A stretch of DNA of 64,000 bases from Alphaproteobacteria bacterium (GCA_016125165.1 WGMH01000003.1:62001-126000); one strand, 5' to 3'; positions 33,269 to 41,865 are shown, counted from the stretch's first letter. A program made the numbers and translations. The notes: generated by a model from the sequence alone, not told the origin.

Positions 33269-34512
33269 CCATGATGCATTTCACACGCCGCACCCTTCTT
33301 GCCTCCGGTGCCGCCATCGCCCCTGCCCTCGCATTTGGCGCGGCCATCAAACCGAAAGCGAAACCCCAAGCCGCGCTGCATCAGCGCCTCATCTGTCTCG
33401 ATACCCATCTGGATACGCCAATGAGTTTCGCGCGCCCCGGCTGGGACATCATGCAGCGCCACAGCTACGCGCAGGATCTCACGCAGATCGATTACCCGCG
33501 CATGGTTGAAGGCGGGCTCGATGGCGGCTTCTGGGCGATCTATACGGGTCAAGGTCCGCTCACCGATGACGGCTATGCCGATGCCCGGGATCGCGCGCTG
33601 CTGCGCGGCCTTGCCATCCGCGAAATGGTGGCAAGCCATCCCGCACATTTCGAGCTTGCCACGAGGGCCGATGATGCTGCCCGCATCGCCGCGAAGGGCA
33701 AGCGCATCGTCTATATGAGCATCGAGAATTCCTATCCGCTCGGTAAGGATATCTCGCTGCTCGACACGTTTTTCAAGTTTGGGGTACGTCTCGCCGGACC
33801 AGTGCATTCCTCGAACAACCAGTTCGCGGATTCCGCCACCGACAAGGCGGGCAAAATCTGGAATGGCCTCAGCCCCCTCGGCAAGGAGTGGCTTGCCGCC
33901 ATCAATCGCCTCGGCATTGTGCCCGATGCCTCGCATGCCTCGGATGATGTATTCGATCAGATGGTCGAGATGTCGAAATCGCCGGTTCTGCTCTCGCATT
34001 CCTCCTGCAAGGCCGTTCACGATCACCCGCGCAACATCGACGATGACCGCATCAAGAAGCTCGCGGCCTCCGGCGGCGTCATCCAGATCAATTCCTTGAG
34101 CGGCTATCTGATTGACACGCCGAAGATACCGGAGCGCGAAGCCGCACAGGGCGCGGTCTATGCGCAGCTGCGCGATCTTCCAACGCTCTCACCCGCCGAG
34201 GCGAAGGTGAAGATCGCCGAAACCGCGAAGGCGATGCAGGAGATCGACGCAAAATATCCCGTTCCCCGCGCCACCTTCGACGACTACATGAAGCAAATGC
34301 TTCACGCGCTCGATCTGGTGGGGCCGGAGCACGTCGGCGTCGGCTGCGACTGGGATGGCGGCGGCGGCGTCACCGGCATGGAAGACATTACGTCCCTGCC
34401 GAAGATCACCGACCGCCTCGTGAAGGCCGGCTACAACGAATCCGATCTGGAGCAAATTTGGGGTGGCAATGTGCTGCGCGTGTTGCGGCGGGCGGAATCC
34501 ATTCGCGCCTAG
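33265..34512 (+). CDS. Membrane dipeptidase (M19 family), exported
   Basis: Zinc dipeptidase of 415 residues related to renal dipeptidase. A twin-arginine-like signal (HFTRRTLLASGAAIAPALAFG) precedes the TIM barrel. Metal ligands are visible: DTHLDT (HxD) near residue 47, SIENSYPLG (bridging Glu), PVHSSNNQ, PDASHASDDV and GVGCDWDGGG. Members cleave dipeptides, some with D-residues, and beta-lactams in mammals. It follows the EthD gene with a four-base overlap and converges, also with four bases of overlap, with the DUF4112 gene. Confidence 0.92.
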   Translation: MTMMHFTRRTLLASGAAIAPALAFGAAIKPKAKPQAALHQRLICLDTHLDTPMSFARPGWDIMQRHSYAQDLTQIDYPRMVEGGLDGGFWAIYTGQGPLTDDGYADARDRALLRGLAIREMVASHPAHFELATRADDAARIAAKGKRIVYMSIENSYPLGKDISLLDTFFKFGVRLAGPVHSSNNQFADSATDKAGKIWNGLSPLGKEWLAAINRLGIVPDASHASDDVFDQMVEMSKSPVLLSHSSCKAVHDHPRNIDDDRIKKLAASGGVIQINSLSGYLIDTPKIPEREAAQGAVYAQLRDLPTLSPAEAKVKIAETAKAMQEIDAKYPVPRATFDDYMKQMLHALDLVGPEHVGVGCDWDGGGGVTGMEDITSLPKITDRLVKAGYNESDLEQIWGGNVLRVLRRAESIRA

Positions 34513-34892
34513 CGCCGCTTCACACCCAGATTGCGCCGCGCCAGCGCGATGTTCTTGATATTGACCTTGTAGGCGACGTCGAGAATGTCACCGATCACCG
34601 GCACTGAGCCGATTCCGAAATCGAGCACAATGTTCAGCAGCATGCGCGCCTGGGTGAAGCGCGAGACCCCGAGATTGGCGAGCCGCAGAACGATGAAGAT
34701 GCTGATGATCGCGGCTACCGCATCGCCCAGCACGGGCACCAGTCCCAGCAGGGGGTCGAGCCCGAAGCGCATATCGGTTCCCGGCACGCGGAAGCGGCTG
34801 TCCAGAAGCTCGGCCAGCCTTTCAAGCCGTTCCAGCTCCTCCACTTCATTGCGGGAGAGAATTTCGAGTGTGTAGGACGCAATCCCGGCCAT
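34509..34892 (-). CDS. DUF4112 small membrane protein
   Basis: A 127-residue protein with the DUF4112 hallmark VPGTDMRFGLDPLLGLVPVLGDAVAAI followed by GIGSVPVIGDILDVAYKVNIKN. One to two membrane segments span the Val/Ile-rich region (about 60-85). Function is unknown. ATG 34892 is the natural start. It converges with the dipeptidase gene and is separated by 56 bases from popZ on the same strand. Confidence 0.85.
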   Translation of the reverse strand: MAGIASYTLEILSRNEVEELERLERLAELLDSRFRVPGTDMRFGLDPLLGLVPVLGDAVAAIISIFIVLRLANLGVSRFTQARMLLNIVLDFGIGSVPVIGDILDVAYKVNIKNIALARRNLGVKRR

Positions 34893-34948
34893 GCGCGCTC
34901 CCCGTTGGCAGCGCGCAAAGACAACAGCCTATTGCGGCGAAAATGGGA

Positions 34949-35596
34949 TCAGCGGCGCGTGGGGCGGGCGCGGGCGGCGCGAGCCACTTCGGCACGCACG
35001 GCTTCTTCCAGCATGGCCGGGAAGTGCTCATCCAGCCATTCGCGGATCACCGGTTTCATGCGGTCGATGATCGGCGCGGCATTGCCGTCCAGCCATTCGC
35101 GCAACACCGGTTCAAACGCATCGCGAACCGCGCGCTCGAACACGGCTTCCACGGTAGCGGTATCCACCGCCGGCGGATTCATGCGCGTGCGCGGGCGCTC
35201 GTCTTCTTCCGGTTCGATGCTTGCGAAAGCATGTTCGCTCGCCTGCCGGCTCTTGTCCGAAAACAGACCGTGATCGGTCGCGGGCGCGGCAGCAATTTCG
35301 GGTTCAGGCTCGTAATGTGTCGAACTCACGGGAGGTTCCTCCTCGATCGACTGAAACTCGATATCGTCCGCCTGCTTCGGCGCTTCCATCACCGGCACGG
35401 GAGCGGGTTCCTCCACCACTTCCTGCGTCAGTTCCAGAACATCGATATCTTCAACAACGGGCTCCGGAGCTTTCTCCGGCACGGGCGCCGCAGCAGCGGG
35501 AGCCTGTTCGGTCGAATCCTCGGAAATGATCTTGCGGATGGAAGCGAGAATCTCCTCCATCGTCGGTTCATGCTGCGGATTCGACGGACTGGCCAT
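34949..35596 (-). CDS. popZ: Polar organising protein PopZ (DUF2497)
   Basis: Pole-organising scaffold that self-assembles into a polar matrix and tethers the chromosome origin through ParB in Caulobacter and relatives. The 215-residue protein has the conserved N-terminal helix PTMEEILASIRKIISED, a long acidic, Pro-rich disordered centre (about 25-125) and the C-terminal oligomerisation helices (AVRDAFEPVLREWLDGNA ... MKPVIREWLDEHFPAML). ATG 35596 gives MASPSNPQHEP; the upstream open frame is not conserved. Diagnostic for alphaproteobacteria. Confidence 0.92.
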   Translation of the reverse strand: MASPSNPQHEPTMEEILASIRKIISEDSTEQAPAAAAPVPEKAPEPVVEDIDVLELTQEVVEEPAPVPVMEAPKQADDIEFQSIEEEPPVSSTHYEPEPEIAAAPATDHGLFSDKSRQASEHAFASIEPEEDERPRTRMNPPAVDTATVEAVFERAVRDAFEPVLREWLDGNAAPIIDRMKPVIREWLDEHFPAMLEEAVRAEVARAARARPTRR

Positions 35597-35685
35597 GTGT
35601 AAGCTCCGGCGGCGATAAGCGTTTGGGACAGTAGGACAGTTGCCCAAATAAGGAAAGACGAAGTTAACGCGCGGTCAAAAAGGGC

Positions 35686-37047
35686 CTAGTTGAATCCGAA
35701 CCAGCGCGCGGCGTCATCGTCGTAATGTTCGAGCGGATCGTAGAGCTTCACCTTCAACCCCAGATATTCCGCGGTGAGCTGTCCGGTGGCCGCAAGCAGC
35801 TGATATGCCGCCACCTGGGCATTGCGCCGCGAGGTCACCACCGCCACCTGTGAGTTCAGCAATTCCTGCTGCGCATTGAGCACGTCGAGCACCGTGCGTC
35901 CGCCCACCTGTTGCTCGCGGCTCACGCCGGTGTAGGCAAGCTCATTGGCCTTCTGCTGCTGTTCGGTGGAATCGATCGTCGCCTTTGCCGATTGAAAGGA
36001 TTGCCAGGCGGCGTGAATCCCCTGTCGGGTCGTGCGCTCCGCGTTCACGGCATTGAGCTGGGCCTGACTGTGCAGTTCCTTGGCCTGCCGCAGAGCGGCT
36101 TCGTCGGCGCCACCCTGATAGATCGGCACTGTCAGAAGCGCGAGGATCGCGGTGGTGCGGATTTCGTTGCCGCCAAGACTGGTGCCGGTGCTCAGCGAGT
36201 CCCGCGAATAGCCATACTGGCCCTGCACGGAAAGCTGCGGGAGCAGCGCCCCGACGGAGTCGTCGATGGCATAGTCGGCTGCTTTTTCGGTTTCGCGGGC
36301 GGCGATCAGGATGGGCTGCTGCTTGAGCGCCAGGGCCGTTGCTTCTTCTTCTGTTGGCGGCAGAGCCGGCAAGGGCGGGATCTGCTCAAGCGTCTCGGCC
36401 GGGCGGCCAATGATCTGTTCGAAATTCGAACGGCTCACCGCAAGCTGTCCCTCGGCGATGGTCAGATCGGACTTCGCGCCCGCAAGACGCGCCTCGGATT
36501 GCGCAACGTCGGTGCGCGTCAGATCACCAGCGTCGAACTGGATTTGCGTGGCGTGCGCCTGTTTTTCGAGCACTTCGACATTGTGACGGCGCAGGTCGAG
36601 GATCGCGGTATCGCGAACAACGTCCATATAGGCCGATACCGCGGAGAGCAGCACATTCTGCTCCGTGCCGGTCAGTTGCGCGCGCCCTGCCCGCACCAAC
36701 GCCTTGGCGCGGCTGATCTGCGCAAAGGTGCGCCCGCCGCGCAGGATTGGCTGATTGACGACGATCTGGGCCTGCACGGGATGCGAATTGAGGGTCACCG
36801 CGCCGCCGGTACCGATCTCGTAGTGCTGTGTGCCCGCGGAACCCGTTGCACTGATGCTGGGCCGCCAGCCGGCATTGGCCTTGGCGACTTCCTCATCGGT
36901 GGCGCGCAGGCTCGCGCGCTGGGCATCCAGCTGCGGGTTGGACTCATAAGTCACGCCAAGGGCATCGTTCAGGCTGAAGGTTTCAGCGTGCGCCGCAGGT
37001 CCGTTGATCAGGCAGGCCACTGCAAGGCCCGCAATCCAATATCTCAT
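35686..37047 (-). CDS. tolC: TolC-family outer-membrane channel
   Basis: Outer-membrane efflux duct for type I secretion and RND pumps, 453 residues. ATG 37047 begins a signal peptide (RYWIAGLAVACLINGPAAHA); the frame is open upstream into the neighbouring gene without conserved sequence. The mature protein has two OEP repeats: SLNDALGVTYESNPQLDAQR with DEEVAKANAGWRPSISATG, and the second with LLPQLSVQGQYGYSRDS and VPIYQGGADEAALRQAKEL, ending in LLAATGQLTAEYLGL. It is 50 bases downstream of the Pcm-like gene; a pcm-tolC pair is common in alphaproteobacteria. Confidence 0.94.
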   Translation of the reverse strand: MRYWIAGLAVACLINGPAAHAETFSLNDALGVTYESNPQLDAQRASLRATDEEVAKANAGWRPSISATGSAGTQHYEIGTGGAVTLNSHPVQAQIVVNQPILRGGRTFAQISRAKALVRAGRAQLTGTEQNVLLSAVSAYMDVVRDTAILDLRRHNVEVLEKQAHATQIQFDAGDLTRTDVAQSEARLAGAKSDLTIAEGQLAVSRSNFEQIIGRPAETLEQIPPLPALPPTEEEATALALKQQPILIAARETEKAADYAIDDSVGALLPQLSVQGQYGYSRDSLSTGTSLGGNEIRTTAILALLTVPIYQGGADEAALRQAKELHSQAQLNAVNAERTTRQGIHAAWQSFQSAKATIDSTEQQQKANELAYTGVSREQQVGGRTVLDVLNAQQELLNSQVAVVTSRRNAQVAAYQLLAATGQLTAEYLGLKVKLYDPLEHYDDDAARWFGFN

Positions 37048-37096
37048 GTACCAACCCCTGATCGGCGCCGTTGCCCGTCCTCCCCATGTGGGGATT

Positions 37097-37753
37097 CTAG
37101 AAGACGAATCCAACCACCTTCCGGAACCCGGCCAGAATTGGCGCCGCGGCGTCAAAATCGGCTCTGCTACCGACCACGCCGTTCTGGCGCGTAAAGATAT
37201 GGGCACGTCCCATGGCGCTGGCGTCCTGCAGCACCGCGACCAAGCGGCCCCCTTCGGCGAGCTGGGCCAACAAGGCATCGGGCACCTGCTGAATCGCGCC
37301 TTCGACCACGATCACATCGTAGGGGCCGCCGGCCTTGTGACCCTCGACCAGCGCACCCTGCGTTGCCAGCGCGTTTTTCGCACCGACCGCGGGCAGCATT
37401 TCCGCCGCCACACGCAGAAGATCGGCGTCCTGTTCGAGTGCCACCACGCTGGCGGCCATCTGGGCGAGCACCGCAGAGGAGTAACCCGTCGCGCACCCGA
37501 CATCGAGCACCCGCTCCGACGGTTGCGGATCGGCCAGGCTCAACAGCTTCGAAAATGTGCGCGGATCAAGAAGGAAGCGCCCCGGCGCCACCTCAATGGC
37601 CGTATCGGCATAAGCCACCGTCTTCTTGGCTGCCGGAACGAAGCGTTCGCGCGGAACGGCGCGCAGCGCCGCATGAATGCGCGTGTTGGGCACATCCACG
37701 GTGCGCACCTGTGATTCGATCATGGTGTCGCGCAGGACTGCGTAATCTTGCAT
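37097..37753 (-). CDS. pcm: Protein-L-isoaspartate O-methyltransferase-like protein
   Basis: SAM-dependent methyltransferase of 218 residues in the PCMT family. The N-terminal MIESQVRTVDVPNTRIHAALRAVPRERFV is the usual PCMT lead; the SAM-binding loop is VLDVGCATGYSSAVLA; the later VIVVEGAIQQVP and LAEGGRLVAVL follow. The residue pattern of the alphaproteobacterial tolC-linked group differs from classical Pcm, so isoaspartate repair is not certain. It is probably co-transcribed with tolC. Confidence 0.87.
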   Translation of the reverse strand: MQDYAVLRDTMIESQVRTVDVPNTRIHAALRAVPRERFVPAAKKTVAYADTAIEVAPGRFLLDPRTFSKLLSLADPQPSERVLDVGCATGYSSAVLAQMAASVVALEQDADLLRVAAEMLPAVGAKNALATQGALVEGHKAGGPYDVIVVEGAIQQVPDALLAQLAEGGRLVAVLQDASAMGRAHIFTRQNGVVGSRADFDAAAPILAGFRKVVGFVF

Positions 37754-37892
37754 GGGTCTCGACTCGCGGAGGTATTGGCGAATTGTGCGGCGCTTATAGG
37801 GCCCGGAACAGGCAGAAACAACGCATCGTTTCCCCGCATCGCTTCCATTGTGGGGGCCATCGGCAATCTGTTATAGGGCGCGTCCACTCTGG

Positions 37893-37966
37893 GGCCACGT
37901 GGCGGAGTGGTGACGCAGCGGACTGCAAATCCGCGTACCCCGGTTCAATTCCGGGCGTGGCCTCCA
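37893..37966 (+). tRNA. tRNA-Cys (GCA)
   Basis: A 74-base tRNA with encoded CCA. Acceptor GGCCACG pairs with CGTGGCC; anticodon stem GCGGA/TCCGC encloses loop CTGCAAA, anticodon GCA. The T arm is CCCGG-TTCAATT-CCGGG. The next gene starts 36 bases downstream. Confidence 0.97.
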
Positions 37967-38001
37967 TCCACAGTTCCGACCCGCTTAAGGGAAGTAGCCC
38001 A

Positions 38002-38487
38002 TTGCTCCGCAAATCCATTGCCGCACTTGGCGTTGCCGCCGCGCTTTTCATGGCGTCTGCGGACGCACGCGCCGGCGACTGGAGCAGTTTCACGGCCGCG
38101 GACGGGACGTTCTCGGCTGAATTCCCGATCGCGCCCAAGACGGCAAAGACGGACGACGGATTCGAGATTTCAGCGGACCCCAGCAGCCACGAATCCTACA
38201 TCCTCACATACGCGGACCTTCAGGCCTCCATGGAAGACGCGCCTGACGCCTACTTTGACCTCGCCAAGAGCAGCCTTTCGAGTGACGGCACTCCGGTTAT
38301 CAGCGATTCACGCCAAACGCTTTTCGGGCATCCCGCCGCCGATTTCGAGTTTCGCACGAAGGAAGGCTTTCACGGCTGGGATCGCGTCATCACTGTCGGA
38401 AATCGCCTCTACCAGTTGATCTATGTAACTGATCTGGAAGAGAAAATTGAGCCTGTCCGGTATTGGGGGTCCTTCAGCCTCCATTAG
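38002..38487 (+). CDS. Exported protein of unknown function
   Basis: A 161-residue precursor with a signal peptide (RKSIAALGVAAALFMASADARA). The mature part begins DWSSFTAADGTFSAEFPIAPK, a pattern seen in many uncharacterised periplasmic proteins with an alpha/beta sandwich, and ends PVRYWGSFSLH. The start is TTG 38002, seven bases after AAGGGAAG (37987-37994); no ATG is available nearer than the signal peptide interior. It follows tRNA-Cys by 35 bases and may share its promoter. Function unknown. Confidence 0.78.
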   Translation: MLRKSIAALGVAAALFMASADARAGDWSSFTAADGTFSAEFPIAPKTAKTDDGFEISADPSSHESYILTYADLQASMEDAPDAYFDLAKSSLSSDGTPVISDSRQTLFGHPAADFEFRTKEGFHGWDRVITVGNRLYQLIYVTDLEEKIEPVRYWGSFSLH

Positions 38488-38520
38488 ACCGTAATGAGTA
38501 TGCTCACCAAGGTTCCGCTG

Positions 38521-38535
38521 TTAAGCCTTCGTTAA
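38521..38535 (+). promoter_or_regulatory. CtrA-type box TTAA-N7-TTAA
   Basis: TTAAGCCTTCGTTAA is a perfect match to the alphaproteobacterial cell-cycle regulator CtrA full site. It sits in the 154-base space after the exported-protein gene and just ahead of a structured segment ending in a strong terminator, placed as expected for the -35 region of a CtrA-dependent promoter. CtrA itself is not in the window. Confidence 0.65.
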
Positions 38536-38540
38536 CCTTA

Positions 38541-38627
38541 TTGGGGGAAGCTGCAACCGTCTTCCCTTGAAGACACCCCACCATTACCCAACGCCTTGGG
38601 GCCGGGCCAAACACCCGGCCCTTTTTT
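38541..38627 (+). ncRNA. Candidate small RNA downstream of a CtrA box
   Basis: Between the CtrA box and the terminator there is no reading frame with a start codon. The sequence instead forms a perfect hairpin GTCTTC-CCTT-GAAGAC (38559-38574), an unpaired C-rich stretch (ACCCCACCATTACCC), and the GC-rich terminator hairpin with six T. An alternative stem GGGAAG/CTTCCC (38545-38550 with 38561-38566) would compete. Hairpin, single-stranded C-rich linker and Rho-independent end make up a classic Hfq-type small RNA layout. The exact 5' end is not known; about 70-90 bases is likely. It could instead be only the 3' UTR of the preceding gene. Confidence 0.5.
38599..38627 (+). terminator. Rho-independent terminator
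   Basis: Perfect eight-base-pair stem GGGCCGGG (38599-38606) and CCCGGCCC (38614-38621) around a seven-base loop, followed immediately by TTTTTT (38622-38627). It ends the candidate small RNA and the exported-protein transcript, and it faces the convergent gene at 38642. Confidence 0.9.
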
Positions 38628-38641
38628 CTTGCCCGAAATCT

Positions 38642-38923
38642 TCAACTATCCGCTCCGCCGTGCTTGGCGGACCACCTCTCCCACCAGCGGTAGAAGCGAT
38701 CGCGGAGAGGCCGGAAGAACGGAACGTCCACCGCCAGAACAATAATCCCGAGCGGCAGCATCCAGATGCCGAGCACCGGCAGGAACCACATCATGCCACC
38801 CAGGCACAGCCCGATACCGATCAGGATTCGTAGCGAGCGGCTCTGCGGCAGACTGATCTTGAAACGCCCGAACCCGACCTCGGGCCCCCTGTCGTCCGCG
38901 GACTCGGTCTTTTGATCGGTCAT
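38642..38923 (-). CDS. Small membrane protein, unknown
   Basis: A 93-residue protein with a polar N-terminus and two close membrane helices (SLRILIGIGLCLGGMMWFLPVLGIWMLPLGIIVLAVDV split by a Gly/Pro turn), then a basic, Trp-rich tail (FFRPLRDRFYRWWERWSAK). The segment LPVLGIWMLPLGI is shared by a widespread family of small proteobacterial membrane proteins with no known function. ATG 38923 is the only good start. Convergent with the small-RNA candidate. Confidence 0.8.
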   Translation of the reverse strand: MTDQKTESADDRGPEVGFGRFKISLPQSRSLRILIGIGLCLGGMMWFLPVLGIWMLPLGIIVLAVDVPFFRPLRDRFYRWWERWSAKHGGADS

Positions 38924-39032
38924 CGGGCGGGTTTGCTTTCCGGGTCAGGGATTTGGCGGGAAATGCTTGCCATGGCTGCGCGATTTGATATAGGCACGCC
39001 CGTCCAGAAGCGCTAGTAACGCGCGGACGTGT

Positions 39033-39107
39033 TCCTCGGTAGCTCAGTGGTAGAGCGACGCACTGTTAATGCGTTGGTCGCTGGTTCGATCCCGGCCCGG
39101 GGAGCCA
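39033..39107 (+). tRNA. tRNA-Asn (GUU)
   Basis: A 75-base tRNA with encoded CCA. Acceptor TCCTCGG pairs with CCGGGGA; the anticodon stem CGCAC/GTGCG-type helix encloses CTGTTAA, anticodon GTT. D loop AGCTCAGTGGTAGAGC and T arm CTGG-TTCGATC are standard. The 109 bases before it (38924-39032) contain no gene. Confidence 0.96.
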
Positions 39108-39127
39108 CTCTTCGTCTCAGCCTCGCG

Positions 39128-39310
39128 TCAATGGTTGTGCAGCAATTGCGCCATGTCTTCGTGTACGAGGACGGAGAGCTTTGCTTGCGGCCGCGCTTCG
39201 GCCAGTTCGGATCTTACGGTGTCTACGCCGGGCATGTTCAGAAACGAAGCGAGGGAACCCGGCGCATAGAGCGCCAGTGCGATCAGGATTCCCAGGGTGG
39301 CGCGAAACAT
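39128..39310 (-). CDS. Small exported or anchored protein, unknown
   Basis: A possible 60-residue protein starting at ATG 39310: a hydrophobic N-terminal segment (FRATLGILIALALYAPGSLA) then a short polar part (VDTVRSELAEARPQAKLSVL). It looks like a signal or anchor sequence plus a small domain. No family is recognised and no strong ribosome site is seen, so it may be spurious. It is divergent from cysK. Confidence 0.4.
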   Translation of the reverse strand: MFRATLGILIALALYAPGSLASFLNMPGVDTVRSELAEARPQAKLSVLVHEDMAQLLHNH

Positions 39311-39457
39311 GGCTTGCGTGCTCCGTTCTGGGACCCATGGCCCCGTCCTGAGTACGTCAATGCACAATCCGGGCTGGAGGCTCCGCCCACGGCATTCCGG
39401 CCTTGAAGGGCCTATCCCGCCCCACTACGTTCGATGAGACACGAAATTATCCCGATC

Positions 39458-40492
39458 ATGGACATCCGAAACGACACGCTTGCCGCCATCGGCAACACGC
39501 CTCTCATTCGCCTGCGCAAGGCGTCCGAGCTGACAGGCTGCGATATCTACGGCAAGGCCGAGTTCATGAATCCGGGTCAGTCGGTGAAGGATCGCGCCGC
39601 CCTGTCCATCGTGAAGGATGCACTGGCGCGCGGCGCGCTAAGACCGGGCGGTACGATCGTTGAGGGCACAGCCGGTAATACCGGCATAGGCCTCGCCGTT
39701 GTCGCGAATGCTTTGGGCTTTCGCACCGTGATCGTCATCCCCAATTCGCAGAGCCAGGAAAAGAAGGATGCATTGCGCCTTCTTGGGGCCGAGCTGATCG
39801 AGGTCCCCCCCCTCCCCTATAAAGATCCAAACAATTATGTGAGGCTATCCGGCCGTCTTGCGCAACAAATAGCCGAGAGTGATCCGAATGGCGCGATCTG
39901 GGCAAACCAGTTCGACAATGTCGCCAACCGCAATGCGCACATCGAAGGCACGGGACCGGAAATCTGGAACCAGACCGAAGGCAAAGTGGACGGCTTCGTC
40001 AGCGCGGTCGGCACAGGCGGCACACTGGCCGGCGTCGCAATCGCTTTGAAGGAGCGCAACCGGAACATCCGTATCGCGGTGGCCGATCCGCCGGGCGCTG
40101 CGATCTATTCTTGGGTGAAGACGGGCGAGCTGAAAGCTGAAGGTTCTTCCATCACCGAAGGCATTGGTCAGGGCCGCGTAACGGCAAATCTGGAAGGCGC
40201 CCCCATCGATGATGCGTTCCAGATCCCCGATGAAGAGATGATCCCGATCGTGTTCGATCTCCTGCAGCACGAAGGGCTCTGCATGGGCGGATCGACGGGC
40301 GTGAATGTCGCGGGCGCCATCCACCTCGCACGGGAAATGGGCCCCGGCCACACGATCGTTACAGTTCTCTGCGACTACGGAACCAGATACCAGAGCAAAC
40401 TGTTCAATCCCGAATTCCTCAAATCGAAGAACCTGCCGCTTCCCACCTGGCTTTCCGAGCCACGCGAACCGCTGAAGATTCCCTACGCATGA
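39458..40492 (+). CDS. cysK: Cysteine synthase A
   Basis: PLP enzyme making cysteine from O-acetylserine and sulfide. Counted from ATG 39458 (MDIRNDTLAAIGNTPLIRLR), the Schiff-base Lys44 lies in NPGQSVKDRAA, the substrate loop is EGTAGNTGIGLA, the cofactor phosphate loop SAVGTGGTLAG, and GGSTGVNVAGA follows. About 344 residues, slightly longer than E. coli CysK because of C-terminal additions. An earlier in-frame ATG at 39434 would add eight residues (MRHEIIPI). The stop overlaps the sseA start (ATGA), giving a sulfur-metabolism operon cysK-sseA-GNAT. Confidence 0.93.
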   Translation: MDIRNDTLAAIGNTPLIRLRKASELTGCDIYGKAEFMNPGQSVKDRAALSIVKDALARGALRPGGTIVEGTAGNTGIGLAVVANALGFRTVIVIPNSQSQEKKDALRLLGAELIEVPPLPYKDPNNYVRLSGRLAQQIAESDPNGAIWANQFDNVANRNAHIEGTGPEIWNQTEGKVDGFVSAVGTGGTLAGVAIALKERNRNIRIAVADPPGAAIYSWVKTGELKAEGSSITEGIGQGRVTANLEGAPIDDAFQIPDEEMIPIVFDLLQHEGLCMGGSTGVNVAGAIHLAREMGPGHTIVTVLCDYGTRYQSKLFNPEFLKSKNLPLPTWLSEPREPLKIPYA

Positions 40493-41334
40493 AAACTGCA
40501 TCTCCCATTGTATCGACCGAATGGCTCGCCGAACATCTGGAGGCACCGGATGTGCGCGTGGTCGACGCCTCCTGGTATTTGCCGCAGGCCGGACGCGACG
40601 CCCGGGCCGAATATGCCGCCGCTCATATTCCGGGCGCGGTGTTCTTCGACATCGACGATCTGTCCGACGACAGGTCCCCCTACCCCCACATGCTTGCGCC
40701 GGCGCCAAAATTCGCCAGCCGCATGCGCGCACTCGGATTGGGCGATGGCAACCTGATCGTTTGCTATGATGGCGCGGGCATCTACTCCGCAGCGCGTGCT
40801 TGGTGGATGCTGCGTGCGATGGGCCACGAAGATACCGTCGTGCTCGATGGCGGCTTCCCGAAGTGGAAACGCGAGGGCCGCCCCATCGAGGATTTGCCGC
40901 CCGCACCCGGTCACCGCCATTTCACGCCACGTCCCAACAATGCGATCATTCGCGACTTCGCCCAGATGCAGGCAGCCGTCGCGGCGCGCGATTGTCAGAT
41001 TGTCGATGCGCGTGGCGCACCGCGTTTCGAAGGTCGCGAGAGCGAACCAAGGCCCGGTGTACGCTCAGGCCACATGCCCGGCGCGCTAAATATTCCGTAC
41101 ACGGATTTTACTGCCGAAGATGGCACGTTGAAAACGCCCAACGAACTGAAGGCGCTCTTTGCGCAAAAAGGCGTCGATTGCGCCCGTCCTGTGGTCACCA
41201 CCTGCGGTTCAGGTGTGACCGCCGCAATCGCGATGCTGGCGCTCGCGCGCATTGGAAGCCCTCATGTGGCGCTGTATGATGGTTCGTGGGCGGAATGGGG
41301 CGCACGTGCCGAGGCCGCCGTCGAAGTCTCCTGA
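40489..41334 (+). CDS. sseA: 3-mercaptopyruvate sulfurtransferase
   Basis: Two-rhodanese-domain enzyme moving sulfur from 3-mercaptopyruvate to cyanide or thiols, 281 residues. Motifs: VSTEWLAEHLEAPDVRVVDASWYLP at the start, HIPGAVFFDIDDLSD in the inactive first domain, and the catalytic loop TCGSGVTAAIAML in the second, where CG(S/T)GVT marks mercaptopyruvate rather than thiosulfate specificity. Translationally coupled to cysK (four-base overlap), so cysteine synthesis and cysteine-derived sulfur transfer are expressed together. The GNAT gene follows after nine bases. Confidence 0.93.
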   Translation: MKTASPIVSTEWLAEHLEAPDVRVVDASWYLPQAGRDARAEYAAAHIPGAVFFDIDDLSDDRSPYPHMLAPAPKFASRMRALGLGDGNLIVCYDGAGIYSAARAWWMLRAMGHEDTVVLDGGFPKWKREGRPIEDLPPAPGHRHFTPRPNNAIIRDFAQMQAAVAARDCQIVDARGAPRFEGRESEPRPGVRSGHMPGALNIPYTDFTAEDGTLKTPNELKALFAQKGVDCARPVVTTCGSGVTAAIAMLALARIGSPHVALYDGSWAEWGARAEAAVEVS

Positions 41335-41343
41335 GCCGCGGCA

Positions 41344-41865
41344 ATGAAACCCTCGAAGCGCATTCCCACCGTCGTAACGTTTCTTGAAATGCTGCGGCGT
41401 CCCTCCGTTCTTCCGCCGCCGCAACCCAAGGGCAAGATTGCAATCCTGCGTGTGGAATCGCCAACCGTTCATTTCTACCGCTATCTCTACAACACCATTG
41501 GCGACGCCTATTATTGGGTTGACCGGCGCAAACGCAGCGACGAGCAGCTAGCGGAAATCATCGGTGATCCCGGCAACGAGTTATATGTTCTCTACGCCGA
41601 CGGTGCGCCGGCAGGAATGGCGGAACTGGATTTCCGCGAGCCCGACATCGGACAGCTCGCCTATTTTGGTCTGATGCCGGAAGCTGTCGGACGGCGGTTC
41701 GGCTTCTACTTCCTCTATCACGCGGTTTCGATCGCGTGGGACAAGCCGATCAAGAAGCTGCTGGTGAACACCTGCACGCTCGATCACCCTCGCGCGCTGC
41801 CGCTCTACCAGCGCATGAGCTTCGTGCCCTACAGCCGCGAAGATCGTTACATCGAGCTGCCGTGA
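41344..41865 (+). CDS. GNAT-family N-acetyltransferase
   Basis: A 173-residue acetyltransferase fold. The segment MAELDFREPDIGQLAYFGLMPEAVGRRFGFYFLYHAVSIAW holds strands 4-5 and the acetyl-CoA pyrophosphate loop (here EAVGRRFG, a Q/RxxGxG/A variant), and VNTCTLDHPRALPLYQRMSFVPYSRE is the usual C-terminal end. The N-terminus is basic. Probably the third gene of the cysK-sseA unit. The acceptor substrate is unknown. The 161 bases after it, before the peptide transporter, hold a promoter region and no gene. Confidence 0.87.
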   Translation: MKPSKRIPTVVTFLEMLRRPSVLPPPQPKGKIAILRVESPTVHFYRYLYNTIGDAYYWVDRRKRSDEQLAEIIGDPGNELYVLYADGAPAGMAELDFREPDIGQLAYFGLMPEAVGRRFGFYFLYHAVSIAWDKPIKKLLVNTCTLDHPRALPLYQRMSFVPYSREDRYIELP

